A stretch of DNA of 64,000 nt from Bacteroidota bacterium (GTDB lineage: Bacteria > Bacteroidota > Bacteroidia > UBA4408). The stretch's first letter is position 1; the number at the start of each line of letters is the position of its first letter. Made by a program: the position numbers and the translations under genes. This document shows, piece by piece, positions 8,835 to 17,361 of this stretch. The notes beneath the pieces are model-generated. The model ran no database searches, was not told where the DNA came from, and worked only from the letters and a program-made list of their open reading frames with translations. The stretch is from the NCBI GenBank assembly GCA_016718805.1, contig JADKCP010000011.1, forward strand, positions 372,001 through 436,000. The letters are read 5' to 3'.

Positions 8835-10091
8835 ATGCTTTTACTAACTGCTCGCTGGATATTCTTAATTGTATTGGGTGTATATGCATACAAAAGAAAA
8901 TCATTAACAGTTTGGATTTTTATTTCTATGTTGGTTGGAGCCGAAATTGGATTCGATTTTCCTGAATTTGCAGTTGGCTTAAAAGTGATTAGCACCGCGT
9001 TCTTAAAACTTATTAAAACCATTATTGCTCCCCTCCTCTTTGCAACTTTGGTTGTTGGAATTGCCGGCCATTCAAATTTGAAACAAGTAGGTCGCATGGG
9101 AATTAAATCCCTAATCTACTTCGAAATAGTAACTACTGTGGCATTGTTTATTGGACTTGCAGCCATCAACATTAGTAAAGCAGGTGTGGGTATTAATTAC
9201 AATGCAGTAGCAACTTCTAACGATAAAATTGAAGTTGTGAAACAAAGCGCATCGGATATTTTTCTGCATATTTTTCCTGAAAATATAGCCAAGTCAATAG
9301 CCGAAGGACAAGTATTGCAAGTAGTTATTTTCAGCATTCTATTCGCAATAGCTATGGCAATGCTGAGCCATGAAAAAAGAAAACCCATGCTTGATTTTGC
9401 TGAAAGCCTTAGCGAAATCATGTTTAAATTTACGCATGTTATAATGTATATGGCTCCTTTGGGTGTAGGAGCTGCAATAGCCTATACGGTAGGAACAATG
9501 GGCTTTGGTGTGTTGGTAAATTTGTTGCAACTACTAACTACCTTATATATAGCCTTGCTTGCATTTTTACTAATTGTATTATTACCCATTTCGTTGTTTT
9601 TCAAAGTCCCTTTAAAAAAATTCATCCAATCTATTGGCGAGCCTGTTTCTATTGCTTTTGCTACTACCAGCTCAGAAGCCGCATTGCCAAGTGCAATGGA
9701 AGCTATGGAACGATTGGGAGTACCTCGCAAAATTGTAGCCTTTGTGATGCCAACCGGTTATAGTTTCAATTTAGATGGAACTACTTTATACCTTTCACTT
9801 GCATCTGTATTTGTAGCGCAAGCTGCCGGCATCGAGATGAGCTTTTCGCAACAATTGTTTATGGTATTTACATTAATGATAACCAGCAAAGGAGTTGCGG
9901 GCGTGCCCAGAGCTTCGCTTGTAATTTTATTGGGAACTGCAGCATCCTTTAATTTACCCACTGAACCCATCTTTATTATTTTGGGAATTGATGCATTAAT
10001 GGATATGGCACGTACTTCAGTAAACGTTATTGGCAATTGCTTGGCCTCAGTGGTAATTGCAAAATGGGAAGGTGAATTTATCGAAAAATAA
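8835..10091 (+). CDS. Dicarboxylate/amino acid:cation symporter (DAACS, SLC1-like)
   Basis: A 418-residue inner-membrane carrier with about eight transmembrane stretches. Family signatures are present: FLKLIKTIIAPLLFATLVVGI in the N-terminal half, the re-entrant loop ATTSSEAALPSAMEA (276 onward), which replaces the SSSATLP of eukaryotic carriers, and NLDGTTLY (312-319), the sodium/substrate motif of the NMDGT type. These proteins import glutamate, aspartate or C4-dicarboxylates with Na+ or H+. The exact substrate cannot be told. It appears to be monocistronic. Confidence 0.88.
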   Translation: MLLLTARWIFLIVLGVYAYKRKSLTVWIFISMLVGAEIGFDFPEFAVGLKVISTAFLKLIKTIIAPLLFATLVVGIAGHSNLKQVGRMGIKSLIYFEIVTTVALFIGLAAINISKAGVGINYNAVATSNDKIEVVKQSASDIFLHIFPENIAKSIAEGQVLQVVIFSILFAIAMAMLSHEKRKPMLDFAESLSEIMFKFTHVIMYMAPLGVGAAIAYTVGTMGFGVLVNLLQLLTTLYIALLAFLLIVLLPISLFFKVPLKKFIQSIGEPVSIAFATTSSEAALPSAMEAMERLGVPRKIVAFVMPTGYSFNLDGTTLYLSLASVFVAQAAGIEMSFSQQLFMVFTLMITSKGVAGVPRASLVILLGTAASFNLPTEPIFIILGIDALMDMARTSVNVIGNCLASVVIAKWEGEFIEK

Positions 10092-10093
10092 AT

Positions 10094-10219
10094 TTACGAT
10101 TCTACAAGTTGCTTTTTTATTAAAGCAGAAAAAGTTTTGGGTTCTCGGATTAGTTTTGCTTGACCATTAATTATTAAACCTTCAGCAGACTTAATGTGCG
10201 AATTAAAATTACAGCTCAT
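10094..10219 (-). CDS. Doubtful short ORF or 3' remnant of a lost gene
   Basis: An open frame of 41 codons between the convergent symporter and T9SS genes. Its residues look protein-like (SAEGLIINGQAKLIREP, then a lysine-rich amphipathic end), but no family is recognised and no promoter or ribosome site is evident. It could be chance, or the tail of a decayed gene. Confidence 0.2.
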   Translation of the reverse strand: MSCNFNSHIKSAEGLIINGQAKLIREPKTFSALIKKQLVES

Positions 10220-10334
10220 TTCAAATCTACTTATAACTCTTTATTTACAAGGCTTTCGGAAATATTTACAGTACTTTTTTTAAATTTCTCGAATGTATTA
10301 TTCTAACTTTATAAAGCTAAAATAAGTTGAGTTT

Positions 10335-13300
10335 TTAGCTTTTAATTATTCGTTGCGAATATGAATAATTTGGCGAATTCAAGTGTAATAGATAGGTTCC
10401 TTTTGCCAACTGGTCGGATGTTAAATCGATGATGAAATTTAATTGCCCAGCTACTAAAACCTTTTGAATTAAAGCTTTTCCGTGCATATCATAAACTATA
10501 AGTGCAATATCCTTTTCGGTATACTTATTAAAATGCAAGTTTAAGATTCCATTTGTTGGATTTGGAAAAACTTGTTCAAGATATATATTTTGCTCTGTGT
10601 TTCGTGTTATTAGAATTGTTTTTGAATAAGCATATTGCCCATTATAATCAACTTGTTTTAATCGGTAATAGCAGGTATTGCTATTTGGTTGAATATCTGA
10701 AAAATTGTACCTTTTTGTTTCTGAACTATTGCCAGCACCTTTTACAAAGGCTATTTTTTCCCAGTCAAATCCTGATACACTACGTTCTATTTCAAAACCC
10801 GCATTATTTGATTCGCTTGCAGTTGACCATGATAATAAATTAGATGCTTCTGCAGCAATTCCACTAAAATTTAGATACTGAACAGGTAAAGGGTCGTTGG
10901 AGGTACCGCTTATTTGGAAATCGTCAATCGCCACTCCAGCAGAATTCACTGAGCCATCTGACTTAAACACAAATCGAAAAGCTACATTAGGATTGCCGGC
11001 TAAGAAGGAAATATCGATGGATTTAAGTGCGAAACTTGCTGAAGTTGAGTTAAAATAAGGCTCATTAATAGGAAAGGATGTAGTTTGAGTAGTATTAGCA
11101 AAATCATACCATCCGGCTGAAACAGCTCCTAAAATTGACCAATTATCACCTTTATCTAATGAATACTCTACTCTAAAACCATCCCAACCACTTTCAAATG
11201 CATTTTTTTTATAAAATGATAGTGTATAACTACCGGCTGCACTCAAATTATAATTAGGGGTATATAAACTTGAGTTAGTGTTAGAAGCATAGCTGCTTGC
11301 ACTGATACCGGTAACCCAAGCATTCGATCCACTATTTGTACCTGATTTAGCAGCAATCGCAGAACTTCCTCTTTGAAATGCAGTACCTGAAATTGTTTCA
11401 GAACCAAAATCTACAGCACTCACTTCAAAATTACCACCTGCTGCTGTATTGTATGGAGTTCCTTTGTTCGGTAAAACTTGTATATATGCAGTCTTAGTTG
11501 CGGTTAAAGCTCCATTTATTTGTAATGAAACAGTATAAATACCTGGGCTGCTATAGGTATGTACTGTATTTTTTGATGCTGAATTACCTCCATCGCCAAA
11601 GCTCCAATTCCAGGATGTAGATTTGTAGGATGCATCTGTAAAATTGATTGGTTTATTGATGTAGGCAATTATTTTATCAGCTACAAAATCAGGATTGGGA
11701 TCGGCAAAAACATCTGAACTAAATAATCCACGACCATGCGTTGAAGCAATCACCAATTTATCGGAAGTACGAATTTGTAATTGCGTTACGCGTGTATTGG
11801 CTAATCCGCTATTTGAAGGAGCCCAATTGGTTGCTCCTCCGTTTAACAAATCTGTTGACCAAACACCTAATTCGGTTCCTATTAAAGCCTGTTGATTATT
11901 GTTCGGATTAAATAAAGCACAACGCACAGGCATATCCGGAATATTGCCTTCAACACTGGTCCAATTAGTACCACCATTAGTAGTTTCCCACACACTGTTT
12001 ACGCCATAGCTTGAATAAGTAACTAACAAATGATTGTCGTTCCCGTTTTCGACCGCAATTCCTGAAACACTTGATGCAGGCATACCTGCACCACTATTGA
12101 TATATGTTTCAGTTGGTGTAGCAGTATTTGCATTATCTACCCGCACAATTCTTCCATTATTAATTCCAAAAAATACTCGGTCGGCAGTATTTTGTGAACA
12201 GGTGAGTGTGGTAACGTTTCCTGAATTAAAGGAAGCGATTGCAACCGACGAAAGTGTAGATAAAACAGGTGCATTTAACACTCTTGAATAGGATCCTGCA
12301 CTGTATGAAGCGTAAAAATTATTGGAAGTATTGTCGTAATCACTTGGATTTACAAAGGAACCGGAATTATTACTTGTTAGTGTGGTAAAACTTGCTCCCC
12401 CATCGGTTGAACGGTAATAATTACTATATACATAGCTTGTAAATTGATACTGTGGTTCATTTTGATCGATGTGAACAAAACAACCATCACCACCACTCAC
12501 TTCACTTGTTGGTCCAATACCACCTTGAGTAAATTGATGAGAACCATTATCCTGAGCTCCGGCCAAAAAATAATTGGTATAAGCAGTAGGATGTATTGCA
12601 CAATGATAAAATTGAGTAACATTATAATTATCGTGCTTTGACGTTATTGTTGGAATTAGCGCAGTAGCATTCTTACTTTGCCAGATTCCTCCATCATTTC
12701 CAAAGTAAATAACATTCGAATTTCCAGGTTCAAAGATAGCGATGTGCTGATCGGCGTGCACATCTTGAAAGCCAAAGCCACCGTACCAATGACTAATTTG
12801 TTGCCATGTTGAACCACTATTTGTTGATTTAAACAAATCAACACCACCCACAAAAACAACGGCATCATTAGTGGGGTCAACTGCTATGCTCATGTCGTAC
12901 CAAAATTGAGTTCGTGTTATATCGTTCCCAATACCGGCATCAGCATCAACAGGCTTAGTGAGCAAAGTCCAATTAGCACCACCATCGCTGGTTTTATAAA
13001 AATTCACACCCGATTGAGCAACAAAGGCATAGCAAACATTCGCATTTGAAGGGGCCAAGGCAATATCGATACGAGTAGCTCCTGTTGCAGGAAAACCATT
13101 GGTTCCTGTATTTAGTTTCACCCAAGTTCCCGAATTACCTGAACTCGATTTATAAACAGCTCCGGATGTACGTGTGGATGCCCAAATTTGGTCATCGGCA
13201 CCAACTTCCACATCACTAAAATTATTTGTCACTGAACCACTAACAGTGCTTAATACACTAGTCCATGTAGTGCCCCCATTTTGAGAGCGAAAAATTCCAC

Positions 13301-14015
13301 TGTTAGTAGCAACATAAATATCTCCGCTTGAATGCACCACCATTCGGTTAACGTAATAAAAGTTAGCGTTTGCATTTGTTGAAGCTAGTTGATTCCAGGT
13401 ACTACCGCCATCTGTTGATTTCCAAATACCATTACCACGCTGAAAATCTGCATTAAAATACCCTTCTCCTGTTCCAAAATAAAAAACCTGTGTATTGTTG
13501 GGTGCATAGCATATACTGGTAATTGCGAGACTTGAAAAAAAATCGTTTTGTGAAACCCATATTGGTGAAGAAAGGTTAATATCGGATGTTTTCCACAAGC
13601 CACCGGCTACACCTGCTGACCAAACTGTTTTCTTGGTAGGATCGTTGGGATCGACCATAATTGTGCGTGTTCTTCCACCACAATTATTCGGGCCTCTTTC
13701 TTGCCAGTTAACACCCGGTATTGCACCTGCAATTTTGCTACTTGATGCTTGGCTTTGTAGGTCATTAATATACTTGTGCGCTAGCAGTAAGCGTTCTCGT
13801 GGAACTGTGTTAGTTGCGGGATCTTTGGTTAATTCAAATTCTTGTTTCATTGCAAGATCCATTCGGTCTTTCAATGAAAAATGGGCATTTTCGTTTTCTT
13901 TGATTTGCTTCTTTGCTGCACTAGTATTATGTTCAGAATTACTAATTGAAATGCAGATTATCGCAACAATTAAACTAAACAAACTTACTAATCCCAGCTT
14001 TACGTTACTACGCAT
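10335..14015 (-). CDS. Sortilin/BNR-repeat secreted protein with PKD and T9SS type A sorting domain
   Basis: A 1226-residue surface protein. An N-terminal signal anchor (residues 7-26) is followed by a long propeller region rich in BNR/Asp-box motifs (STDGGSTW, SQNGGTTW, TSDGGANW, STNSGSTW, TTNGGTNW), the VPS10/sortilin-type fold. Next come a PKD domain near 772-850 (WNWSFGDGG, HTYSSPGIYTVSLQ), a jelly-roll-like segment, a fibronectin-like linker (LLSWSTASESNNAGFEIERS) and a type A T9SS sorting domain (VFPNPTNGILNLHF, ending SQRIIKS). It is probably a T9SS cargo. BNR propellers occur in glycan-binding and hydrolytic proteins, but no catalytic residues were assigned. A promoter is at 14064-14091. 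Confidence 0.87.
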   Translation of the reverse strand: MRSNVKLGLVSLFSLIVAIICISISNSEHNTSAAKKQIKENENAHFSLKDRMDLAMKQEFELTKDPATNTVPRERLLLAHKYINDLQSQASSSKIAGAIPGVNWQERGPNNCGGRTRTIMVDPNDPTKKTVWSAGVAGGLWKTSDINLSSPIWVSQNDFFSSLAITSICYAPNNTQVFYFGTGEGYFNADFQRGNGIWKSTDGGSTWNQLASTNANANFYYVNRMVVHSSGDIYVATNSGIFRSQNGGTTWTSVLSTVSGSVTNNFSDVEVGADDQIWASTRTSGAVYKSSSGNSGTWVKLNTGTNGFPATGATRIDIALAPSNANVCYAFVAQSGVNFYKTSDGGANWTLLTKPVDADAGIGNDITRTQFWYDMSIAVDPTNDAVVFVGGVDLFKSTNSGSTWQQISHWYGGFGFQDVHADQHIAIFEPGNSNVIYFGNDGGIWQSKNATALIPTITSKHDNYNVTQFYHCAIHPTAYTNYFLAGAQDNGSHQFTQGGIGPTSEVSGGDGCFVHIDQNEPQYQFTSYVYSNYYRSTDGGASFTTLTSNNSGSFVNPSDYDNTSNNFYASYSAGSYSRVLNAPVLSTLSSVAIASFNSGNVTTLTCSQNTADRVFFGINNGRIVRVDNANTATPTETYINSGAGMPASSVSGIAVENGNDNHLLVTYSSYGVNSVWETTNGGTNWTSVEGNIPDMPVRCALFNPNNNQQALIGTELGVWSTDLLNGGATNWAPSNSGLANTRVTQLQIRTSDKLVIASTHGRGLFSSDVFADPNPDFVADKIIAYINKPINFTDASYKSTSWNWSFGDGGNSASKNTVHTYSSPGIYTVSLQINGALTATKTAYIQVLPNKGTPYNTAAGGNFEVSAVDFGSETISGTAFQRGSSAIAAKSGTNSGSNAWVTGISASSYASNTNSSLYTPNYNLSAAGSYTLSFYKKNAFESGWDGFRVEYSLDKGDNWSILGAVSAGWYDFANTTQTTSFPINEPYFNSTSASFALKSIDISFLAGNPNVAFRFVFKSDGSVNSAGVAIDDFQISGTSNDPLPVQYLNFSGIAAEASNLLSWSTASESNNAGFEIERSVSGFDWEKIAFVKGAGNSSETKRYNFSDIQPNSNTCYYRLKQVDYNGQYAYSKTILITRNTEQNIYLEQVFPNPTNGILNLHFNKYTEKDIALIVYDMHGKALIQKVLVAGQLNFIIDLTSDQLAKGTYLLHLNSPNYSYSQRIIKS

Positions 14016-14063
14016 TCGTTATAGAAGTGACTGATTATAAATCAGGTAAAGTTAAAAAAAAAT

Positions 14064-14091
14064 CAAAAATAAAGTAGTAAAAAGTTTACAA
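14064..14091 (-). promoter_or_regulatory. Bacteroidota promoter for the sortilin-like T9SS gene
   Basis: Minus strand: TTG (14091-14089), 17 nt, TATTTTTG (14071-14064). This fits TTG / TAnnTTTG. It leaves an untranslated leader of roughly 45 nt before the ATG at 14015. Confidence 0.5.
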
Positions 14092-14432
14092 GCAAGCAAA
14101 AAAGCGATATAAGTAGGTAGTAATTGAGATTAAGTAATTGTGCTAAATTAAGATATACACTAACTCATCTTTCTACTAAAACAGTCCTAAATCAAAAGTT
14201 TTTACACCATAGTGAGATACAACAAATTTCAAAACACAAAGTTTAAAATTTACGCTTCTCGATTAAAATTTGCTTCCTAAAAAGGTAATTCGAATGAAGT
14301 ATTGAGCTAAAAATTCTATTCTCAAAAATCAAAAATTCAAAAAAACAAGCCTAATTTTAATTTAGCTCAAACGAATCGTAAATTTTTATTTACTGATTAT
14401 CAATTTATTACAAAATATATTGCATTTATTTA

Positions 14433-14453
14433 GTACTATGTGTTGCATAGTAC
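14433..14453. promoter_or_regulatory. Palindromic operator candidate for the PadR repressor
   Basis: A perfect inverted repeat, GTACTATG (14433-14440), 5-nt spacer, CATAGTAC (14446-14453), about 75 bp upstream of the first gene of an operon that encodes a PadR repressor. The spacer contains the TTG -33 element, so binding would block RNA polymerase. PadR regulators commonly bind dyads with ATG/CAT half sites. The match to that pattern is loose and the assignment is inferred. Confidence 0.6.
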
Positions 14454-14474
14454 AGTTATTTGCACATATCTTTG
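14443..14474 (+). promoter_or_regulatory. Promoter of the TonB-like/padR/pspC operon
   Basis: TTG (14443-14445), 21 nt, TATCTTTG (14467-14474). The -33 element lies inside the palindrome described separately. The leader to the ATG at 14528 is about 48 nt. Confidence 0.6.
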
Positions 14475-14527
14475 CATCGTCAAATTCAAGGTTAAACATA
14501 CAGTATTAAAAAATAAACTTAAATAAA

Positions 14528-14950
14528 ATGAAAACAATCAAAATCAATTCAACTTTATTCAGCATGCTGAATAAAACTAATGTCCTAAAAGGAAGTCGAA
14601 AAATTTCGTTTTTAATTTTAGTATTCATGGCATTTCAAATTCCTTCGAAAGCTAAAAATGGTGAAGCCGAAAAATTTCAAAAAGAAAGAGAAACTCTTGA
14701 AATTAGAAAACAACTTGACAATCAGTTAGAGTTTCCTGATTTTCTTAAAAAACAATCCATCTCAAGTGAAAGCGTGAATGTACTTTTTAAAGTTGATACG
14801 AGTGGAACAATTCAAGAAGTAAATACCACAAGTTCAAACACTGAATTGAACAATTACATTGTTGAGCAACTTGAAGGAGCCAAATTAAGCAGCATCAAGT
14901 TAAAAGAAACGGCTCAATACAGAGTGAACATACATTTTAAACTATTATAA
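14528..14950 (+). CDS. Small TonB C-terminal-like secreted protein
   Basis: A 140-residue protein with one hydrophobic segment near residues 25-40 (ISFLILVFMAFQIPSKA), a signal peptide or anchor. The C-terminal half has the shape of a TonB/TolA-type domain: VNVLFKVDTSGTIQEVNT, then a short helix (ELNNYIVEQLEG) and a final strand (YRVNIHFKLL). It is far too short to span the periplasm like a full TonB. It is the first gene of an operon with padR (10 bp downstream) and the PspC gene, so a role in envelope sensing is plausible but unproven. Confidence 0.6.
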   Translation: MKTIKINSTLFSMLNKTNVLKGSRKISFLILVFMAFQIPSKAKNGEAEKFQKERETLEIRKQLDNQLEFPDFLKKQSISSESVNVLFKVDTSGTIQEVNTTSSNTELNNYIVEQLEGAKLSSIKLKETAQYRVNIHFKLL

Positions 14951-14960
14951 AAACAAAACT

Positions 14961-15296
14961 ATGAATATAGAAAACACCAAAGCGCAAATGCGAAAAGGCG
15001 TACTGGAGTTTTGTATACTTTCAATACTCAGCGATGGAGACAAATATCCTTCAGAAATTATTGAGCGCATGAAAGAAGCAAAACTCATTGTAGTGGAAGG
15101 TACGCTATATCCGCTGTTAACCCGGCTTAAAAATATTGGGCTATTAGGATACAGATGGGAAGAGTCGACCTCAGGACCTCCCCGAAAATACTACAAACTA
15201 ACAGAGTTAGGTGAACAGTTCTTAAAAGAACTAGAAGTAACCTGGGAGGAGCTCGTAAAGTCAGTTAATTTAACCACACAAAAACCAAAACAATGA
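14961..15296 (+). CDS. PadR-family transcriptional repressor
   Basis: A 111-residue winged-helix regulator typical of short PadR proteins: MRKGVLEFCILSIL at the start, the recognition region IVVEGTLYPLLTRLKNIGLL, and the wing SGPPRKYYKLTELGEQFL. It is cytoplasmic and expected to bind DNA as a dimer. Its stop overlaps the start of the PspC gene (ATGA, 4 bp), showing translational coupling. The palindrome at 14433-14453 in the operon promoter is its likely operator, giving negative autoregulation. Confidence 0.92.
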   Translation: MNIENTKAQMRKGVLEFCILSILSDGDKYPSEIIERMKEAKLIVVEGTLYPLLTRLKNIGLLGYRWEESTSGPPRKYYKLTELGEQFLKELEVTWEELVKSVNLTTQKPKQ

Positions 15297-17092
15297 ACAA
15301 AACAGTTATTATAAACATAAACGGAATAATTTTCCACATTGAGGAAGATGCTTACGATAAGTTAAGTAAATACCTAAATACCATAAAAGGTTACTTCAAA
15401 GATTCGGATGGACGTGATGAAATAATGAACGATATTGAAGCGCGTATTGCCGAGTTATTACAGGAAAAGGTAAATACGATTAAGCAAGTTGTTATTTTGA
15501 ATGATGTGGATGAAGTTATTGCTAAAATGGGTAAACCCGAAGAATATGCAACTGAAGGCGAAACCAATTCAGCTTCGAATCAACCAACTAGTGAAGCTTA
15601 TGCGACTTATAATTCAGGTTACAAACGTAGACGCGTATTTCGTGACCCGGACGATAAAGTTTTAGGTGGTGTATGTTCCGGAATTGCAAATCATTTCGAC
15701 ATAGATCCGCTTTACTTAAGAGGAGCATTTGCAATATTGTTTTTCGTTTTTGGCAGTGGATTTTTGTTGTACATTTTACTTTGGATAATTATACCAAAGG
15801 CACAAACCACAGCTGAAAAGTTGGAAATGCGCGGTGAACCTATAAATGTGGATAACATAAAGCGAAGTGTTGAAGAAGAGCTGAATGACGTTAAAAACCG
15901 TATGAGTAATCTTGGAAGCAAAGCAAACTCAACCGAAAATAGAGCGCGTGTAAGCAGTGCTACCGATAAAGTGATTAGCTTTTTGGGAATGATTTTCGGT
16001 TCAGTCTTTAAGTTTGCTTTGAAATTCTTTTCAGTGATTTTTCTAATCATGGGTGTAGTTTTTCTGGCCATGCTAGTAAGTTCACTGATGGGCTTTTCTA
16101 ATTTAATACACAACCACGTACACGATTCGCCAATAGCTTATTCAATTAACGACTTTTTAATTGCTTTTTTAGGAAGTCCAACATTGGTTGATGCTGCAAC
16201 TTTTGGCTTGTTACTTTTTGTTGGAATTCCATTGATAATGTTGATTTACAGTTGCATTAAAATACTCTTCAATATTCGTAACCGAAATAGAGTGGTTAGA
16301 ATTAGTGCTTTTTCGCTTTGGGTAGTAGGATTATTGTTATTGATTTTTGTTGGAATTCAAATAGGTGATGATTTTAAGCAAGAGGCGAATTATAAAGAAA
16401 ACTATGTGCTTTCAACTCCGACATCTCAAGTTCTGTATTTAAATGCTATTAAAGATACCAAGTACAACTTTGAAGAAAAGTATGGATATCATTCAAGGGT
16501 TAAAATTGATAATTGGAATTTGGTTAAAATAAACAAGGGTGGAATTAGTTTTGGATTTCCAATTGTTGATGTTGAAAAAAGCGAAACCGACAGTTTTCAA
16601 TTAGTTGTTATAAAATCGGCACAGGGTTCAACTAATAAGGATGCAACTATACGCGCCAGAAGCATTAATTACAGTTTTACGCAGCACGATTCAATACTAG
16701 ATTTTAGTCCTTATTTTGATATACTAAAGGAAGATAAATGGAGAGCTCAATCGGTAAAAATAACTTTAAAAGTACCGGTTGGAAAAATCATTTATCTCAA
16801 TAAAAATACCAAGAATATAATCTATGATATTGATAATGTTAGTGATACTTGGGACGGCGACATGCTTATGCGCAGATGGCTGATGACTAAAGAAGGATTG
16901 CAATGTGTGGATTGCGAAGGATTGGATGAAGCAAATGAGCGCAGAGATAATGGACGTAAAAGAATTCGCATAAATAAAAATGGTGTAGATATTCGAATTG
17001 ATACAGATGAAGAGGATTGGGAGGATAGTGTTGAATTGCCAGCAACACCTCCTGTTCCGCCGGTATCAAATCAAAAAATAAAAAAGGTATAA
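15293..17092 (+). CDS. PspC-domain membrane protein with DUF4097-like C-terminal part
   Basis: A 599-residue membrane protein. Residues 1-95 form a soluble N-terminal domain (VIININGIIFHIEEDAYDKL) found ahead of PspC in Bacteroidota. Residues ~110-170 are a PspC domain (DPDDKVLGGVCSGIANHF with a transmembrane helix after it). Three further hydrophobic segments lie near 230-262, 290-325 and 335-360. The C-terminal 240 residues are soluble and beta-rich, ending in acidic and proline-rich stretches. PspC proteins sense envelope stress in other bacteria. In this operon a repressor, a TonB-like protein and this membrane protein are co-expressed, which suggests a self-regulated envelope-stress unit. 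That function is inferred. Confidence 0.85.
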   Translation: MNKTVIININGIIFHIEEDAYDKLSKYLNTIKGYFKDSDGRDEIMNDIEARIAELLQEKVNTIKQVVILNDVDEVIAKMGKPEEYATEGETNSASNQPTSEAYATYNSGYKRRRVFRDPDDKVLGGVCSGIANHFDIDPLYLRGAFAILFFVFGSGFLLYILLWIIIPKAQTTAEKLEMRGEPINVDNIKRSVEEELNDVKNRMSNLGSKANSTENRARVSSATDKVISFLGMIFGSVFKFALKFFSVIFLIMGVVFLAMLVSSLMGFSNLIHNHVHDSPIAYSINDFLIAFLGSPTLVDAATFGLLLFVGIPLIMLIYSCIKILFNIRNRNRVVRISAFSLWVVGLLLLIFVGIQIGDDFKQEANYKENYVLSTPTSQVLYLNAIKDTKYNFEEKYGYHSRVKIDNWNLVKINKGGISFGFPIVDVEKSETDSFQLVVIKSAQGSTNKDATIRARSINYSFTQHDSILDFSPYFDILKEDKWRAQSVKITLKVPVGKIIYLNKNTKNIIYDIDNVSDTWDGDMLMRRWLMTKEGLQCVDCEGLDEANERRDNGRKRIRINKNGVDIRIDTDEEDWEDSVELPATPPVPPVSNQKIKKV

Positions 17093-17093
17093 C

Positions 17094-17127
17094 AAAAAAA
17101 CCTCTCAAGTAATTGGGAGGTTTTTTT
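17094..17127 (+). terminator. Rho-independent terminator after the PspC gene
   Basis: CCTCTC (17101-17106), an 8-nt loop, GGGAGG (17115-17120) with A7 before and T7 after. It begins 2 bp past the stop and ends the TonB-like/padR/pspC operon. Confidence 0.88.
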
Positions 17128-17335
17128 ACAGATATGCGAATTGAAAGAGGCATGAATACAACATTAATTTAGCTTAATGATTTTAAATTTAAGACAGCAA
17201 TTATCAATAAAATGATTTCATCAAGTTTGCTTCGAAGTAAAAGTCAAAGGATGTGTTTTGTGAACACTATTTTAAACTAACAATGGCTTGTTAAGTAATT
17301 ACTAGCAATTCTCGAATGCACTTGGTTGTTACCCT

Positions 17336-17343
17336 TATTTTTG
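17336..17343 (+). promoter_or_regulatory. Possible -7 element before the GT4 gene
   Basis: TATTTTTG matches TAnnTTTG, but no TTG lies at the usual distance upstream. If used, transcription starts near 17350. This agrees with translation from TTG 17362 and not from TTG 17326. Confidence 0.35.
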
Positions 17344-17361
17344 CAAGAGAAAATAAGGAAT

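Larger units (their letters stand above)
14016..14527. other. 512-bp divergent intergenic region
   Basis: Very AT-rich. It carries a promoter for the minus-strand sortilin-like gene (14064-14091) and, near the other end, a promoter with an overlapping palindrome for the TonB-like/PadR/PspC operon (14433-14474). No ORF or RNA was recognised between them. Confidence 0.6.

Noticed and set aside
10313..10342. A possible terminator between the symporter and sortilin-like genes
   Set aside because: The ten-pair stem has only two G-C pairs and overlaps the stop codon of the minus-strand gene. Too weak to call.
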